Shown here: in pieces, positions 5,484 to 7,280 of the stretch
Position numbering within the stretch: position 1 is the stretch's first letter
How the letters are laid out: each line of letters opens with the position of its first letter
Assembly: GCA_017939855.1 (NCBI GenBank)
Contig: JAGAZW010000090.1
Location: forward strand, 1 to 7,280
Reading direction: 5' to 3'
Length of the DNA stretch: 7,280 nucleotides
Source: Clostridia bacterium
GTDB lineage: Bacteria; Bacillota; Clostridia; Oscillospirales; Acutalibacteraceae
Notes under the pieces: generated by a model
The model's input: only the letters and a program-made list of their open reading frames with translations
Told to the model about the DNA's origin: nothing
Databases searched by the model: none
Position numbers and translations under genes: made by a program

Positions 5484-7280
5484 TTGTCGTTTCCGATTGA
5501 AAATATAAGGAATTTTTGCATTGTAGCGCATATAGATCACGGTAAGTCTACCCTTGCGGACAGACTTCTTGAGTTGACGCAGTCTGTATCCCAAAGAGAT
5601 ATGGAGGAGCAGATTCTTGACAGTATGGATCTTGAAAGGGAGCGTGGTATTACCATTAAAGCCCACGCCGTAACCCTCTACTATAAAGCAAAAGACGGTA
5701 ATGAATACGAACTTAATCTTATCGACACTCCTGGACACGTTGACTTCAATTATGAGGTGTCACGCTCGTTGGCGGCGTGTGAGGGTGCAATTCTGGTGGT
5801 GGACGCCTCCCAAGGCATTGAGGCGCAGACCTTGGCTAACACATATTTGGCTGTAGATCACGGTCTTGAAATACTTCCGGTCATCAATAAAATTGATCTG
5901 CCCTCTGCCGAGCCTGATAGAATAAAGGCGGAAATAGAGGATATTATCGGTATCCCTGCCGACGAAGCACCACTTATTTCGGCTAAAACAGGAATAAATG
6001 TTGAAGAGGTTTTAGAGCTTATTGTAAACGGGATTCCCGCCCCAAAAGGTGACAGACAGGCTGCCTTAAAGGCCCTCGTTTTTGACTCTTATTACGATCC
6101 GTATAAAGGGGTTATCGTATATTTCAGGGTGATAAGCGGAAGAATCAAAACCGGTGATGTAATTCGTATGATGGCAACCGGCGCAGAGTTTGATGTAGTG
6201 GAAATAGGAAGAAAGGGTGCTGTAAATCTTGAGGCCTGTGATGTATTGGAAGCGGGCGAAGTAGGATATCTGGCAGCATCAATTAAAACGGTATCCGAAG
6301 CACGTGTGGGCGACACAATAACCTTGGCAGAAAATCCTGCAAGTCAGGCACTCCCCGGTTACAGAAGTGTCAAGCCGGTAGTTTTCTGCGGTATTTATCC
6401 TGCTGACGGTGCTAAATATCCCGACCTTAGAGAAGCTCTCGAAAAATTGCAGCTCAATGACGCTTCCCTGCTTTTTGAACCCGAAACCTCTACTGCATTA
6501 GGGTTCGGTTTCCGTTGCGGATTTTTAGGTCTTCTTCATATGGAAATTATTGAAGAAAGACTCGAAAGAGAATATAACCTCGATATAATTACGACAGCTC
6601 CAAGCGTTGAATATAAATTTCAGCTTTCAAACGGCGAAACGGTAACGGTGGATAATCCCACCAATTACCCCGATCCTGCTACCATTGTTAAGGCGATGGA
6701 GCCTGTTGCAAATGTGCATATTTACAGCCCGAGTGATTATGTGGGCACAATTATGCAGCTTTGTGAGGAAAGACGTGGAAACTACATTGATATGAAGTAT
6801 ATGGGGGACAGGGTTGATATCCACTATATTTTACCGATGGGTGAAATCGTGTATGACTTTTTCGATGCTTTAAAATCCCGTACCAAAGGCTATGCAAGTT
6901 ACGATTATGAACCCGCTGACTATGAGGTTTCAACTTTAGTTAAGCTTGATGTTATGTTGGCAGGGGACACTGTTGACGCATTATCCTTTATCGTTCATTC
7001 GGATAACGCATATACAAGAGCCAGAAGAATTGCCGAAAAATTAAAGGAATATATTCCAAGACAGCTTTTCGAGGTTCCGGTACAGGTGGCGGTGGGAGGC
7101 AAAATAATTGCCAGAGAAACCGTTAAGGCTATGAGAAAAGATGTACTTGCCAAATGTTACGGCGGCGATATAACAAGAAAAAAGAAGCTGCTTGAAAAGC
7201 AAAAGGAAGGCAAAAAGAAAATGCGCAGGTTAGGTTCTGTTGAAGTACCAAAGGACGCATTTATGGCGGTACTTAAATTA
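5484..7280 (+). CDS. lepA: Elongation factor 4 (LepA) translational GTPase, 3' end just outside the window
   Basis: A ribosome-associated GTPase related to EF-G, linked to translation under ionic or temperature stress and to initiation or 30S biogenesis; proposed back-translocation activity is debated. The frame is open for 599 codons from TTG 5484 to the window edge with no stop. Family proteins are about 600 residues, so only the last few residues and the stop are missing. Seen: G1 AHIDHGKST at 15-23, G2 RGIT at 54-57, G3 DTPGHVDF at 81-88 with the catalytic His 85, G4 NKID at 135-138 and G5 SAKTG at 166-170; then the EF-G-like domains, and the LepA-specific C-terminal domain with YGGDITRKKKLLEKQKEGKK and the final GSVEVPKDAFMAVLK. 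TTG is chosen because the product then begins (M)SFPIENIRNFCIVAHIDHG, as expected for LepA, and AAGGAG precedes it. In many Firmicutes hemW follows lepA; that cannot be seen here. Confidence 0.96.
   Translation, partial: MSFPIENIRNFCIVAHIDHGKSTLADRLLELTQSVSQRDMEEQILDSMDLERERGITIKAHAVTLYYKAKDGNEYELNLIDTPGHVDFNYEVSRSLAACEGAILVVDASQGIEAQTLANTYLAVDHGLEILPVINKIDLPSAEPDRIKAEIEDIIGIPADEAPLISAKTGINVEEVLELIVNGIPAPKGDRQAALKALVFDSYYDPYKGVIVYFRVISGRIKTGDVIRMMATGAEFDVVEIGRKGAVNLEACDVLEAGEVGYLAASIKTVSEARVGDTITLAENPASQALPGYRSVKPVVFCGIYPADGAKYPDLREALEKLQLNDASLLFEPETSTALGFGFRCGFLGLLHMEIIEERLEREYNLDIITTAPSVEYKFQLSNGETVTVDNPTNYPDPATIVKAMEPVANVHIYSPSDYVGTIMQLCEERRGNYIDMKYMGDRVDIHYILPMGEIVYDFFDALKSRTKGYASYDYEPADYEVSTLVKLDVMLAGDTVDALSFIVHSDNAYTRARRIAEKLKEYIPRQLFEVPVQVAVGGKIIARETVKAMRKDVLAKCYGGDITRKKKLLEKQKEGKKKMRRLGSVEVPKDAFMAVLKL

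Noticed and set aside
5391..5738. Minus-strand open frame of 115 codons across the lepA start
   Set aside because: It overlaps the lepA promoter and GTPase G1-G3 region, has no supporting ribosome site and no recognisable domain; its hydrophobic look comes from the complement of A/T-rich DNA.
6092..6933. Minus-strand open frames inside lepA
   Set aside because: LepA is continuous and motif-complete on the plus strand here; these are shadows.
1..7280. CRISPR array, tRNA/rRNA gene, insertion sequence, phage or toxin-antitoxin/defence system
   Set aside because: No regularly spaced repeats, no tRNA-like cloverleaf or rRNA segments, no transposase or integrase. The XRE gene has no toxin-like partner beside it.

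Overview
The window looks like chromosomal DNA from a strictly anaerobic, low-to-moderate GC Firmicute (Clostridia, perhaps a gut or rumen Oscillospirales-type organism). The pointers are strong AAGGAG/TAAGGAGG ribosome binding sites, A/T-rich intergenic promoters, ferredoxin-dependent 2-oxoacid oxidation, and the protein character of IorA, LepA and the other genes. Taxonomy is inferred from style only.

Layout. (1) 1-639: the 3' part of an AMP-forming acyl-CoA synthetase gene, cut by the left edge. (2) 640-747: a gap holding an imperfect hairpin followed by T5, a possible terminator or attenuator. (3) 748-4780: a tight same-strand cluster of iorA, iorB, a paaK-type phenylacetate-CoA ligase and a tandem-ACT-domain protein. 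Gaps are 4, 20 and 13 nt, and each of the last three genes has a clear Shine-Dalgarno. Two starts (paaK at 3073 and ACT at 4394) were moved downstream of the longest open frame to fit those ribosome binding sites. (4) 4800-4840: a perfect 12-bp GC-rich stem, probably the operon terminator and possibly bidirectional. (5) 4881-5216, minus strand: a small XRE-family helix-turn-helix regulator. (6) 5217-5483: a divergent promoter region with repeated ATAACTA half-sites beside the regulator start, a G8 run, and a sigma-A-like promoter for lepA. (7) 5484-7280: lepA (elongation factor 4), starting at TTG and running off the right edge with at most a few residues missing.

How the genes work together. 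IorA and IorB form the TPP/[4Fe-4S] indolepyruvate (arylpyruvate):ferredoxin oxidoreductase, which interconverts arylpyruvates (from Trp, Phe, Tyr) with arylacetyl-CoA, CO2 and reduced ferredoxin. PaaK interconverts arylacetates and arylacetyl-CoA using ATP and CoA. Together they can either oxidise aromatic amino acids to arylacetates or, in reverse, build aromatic amino acids from exogenous arylacetates by reductive carboxylation. The direction cannot be read from sequence. The ACT protein is a plausible small-molecule (aromatic amino acid) sensor for the module. The upstream acyl-CoA synthetase fragment may belong to the same metabolism, but the hairpin gap makes that uncertain. The XRE gene and lepA look unrelated to the pathway. 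I see no CRISPR array, RNA gene, transposase, phage or defence system. The most interesting items are the metabolic module itself, the apparently short C-terminus of the ACT protein next to a long perfect palindrome, and the candidate XRE operators.
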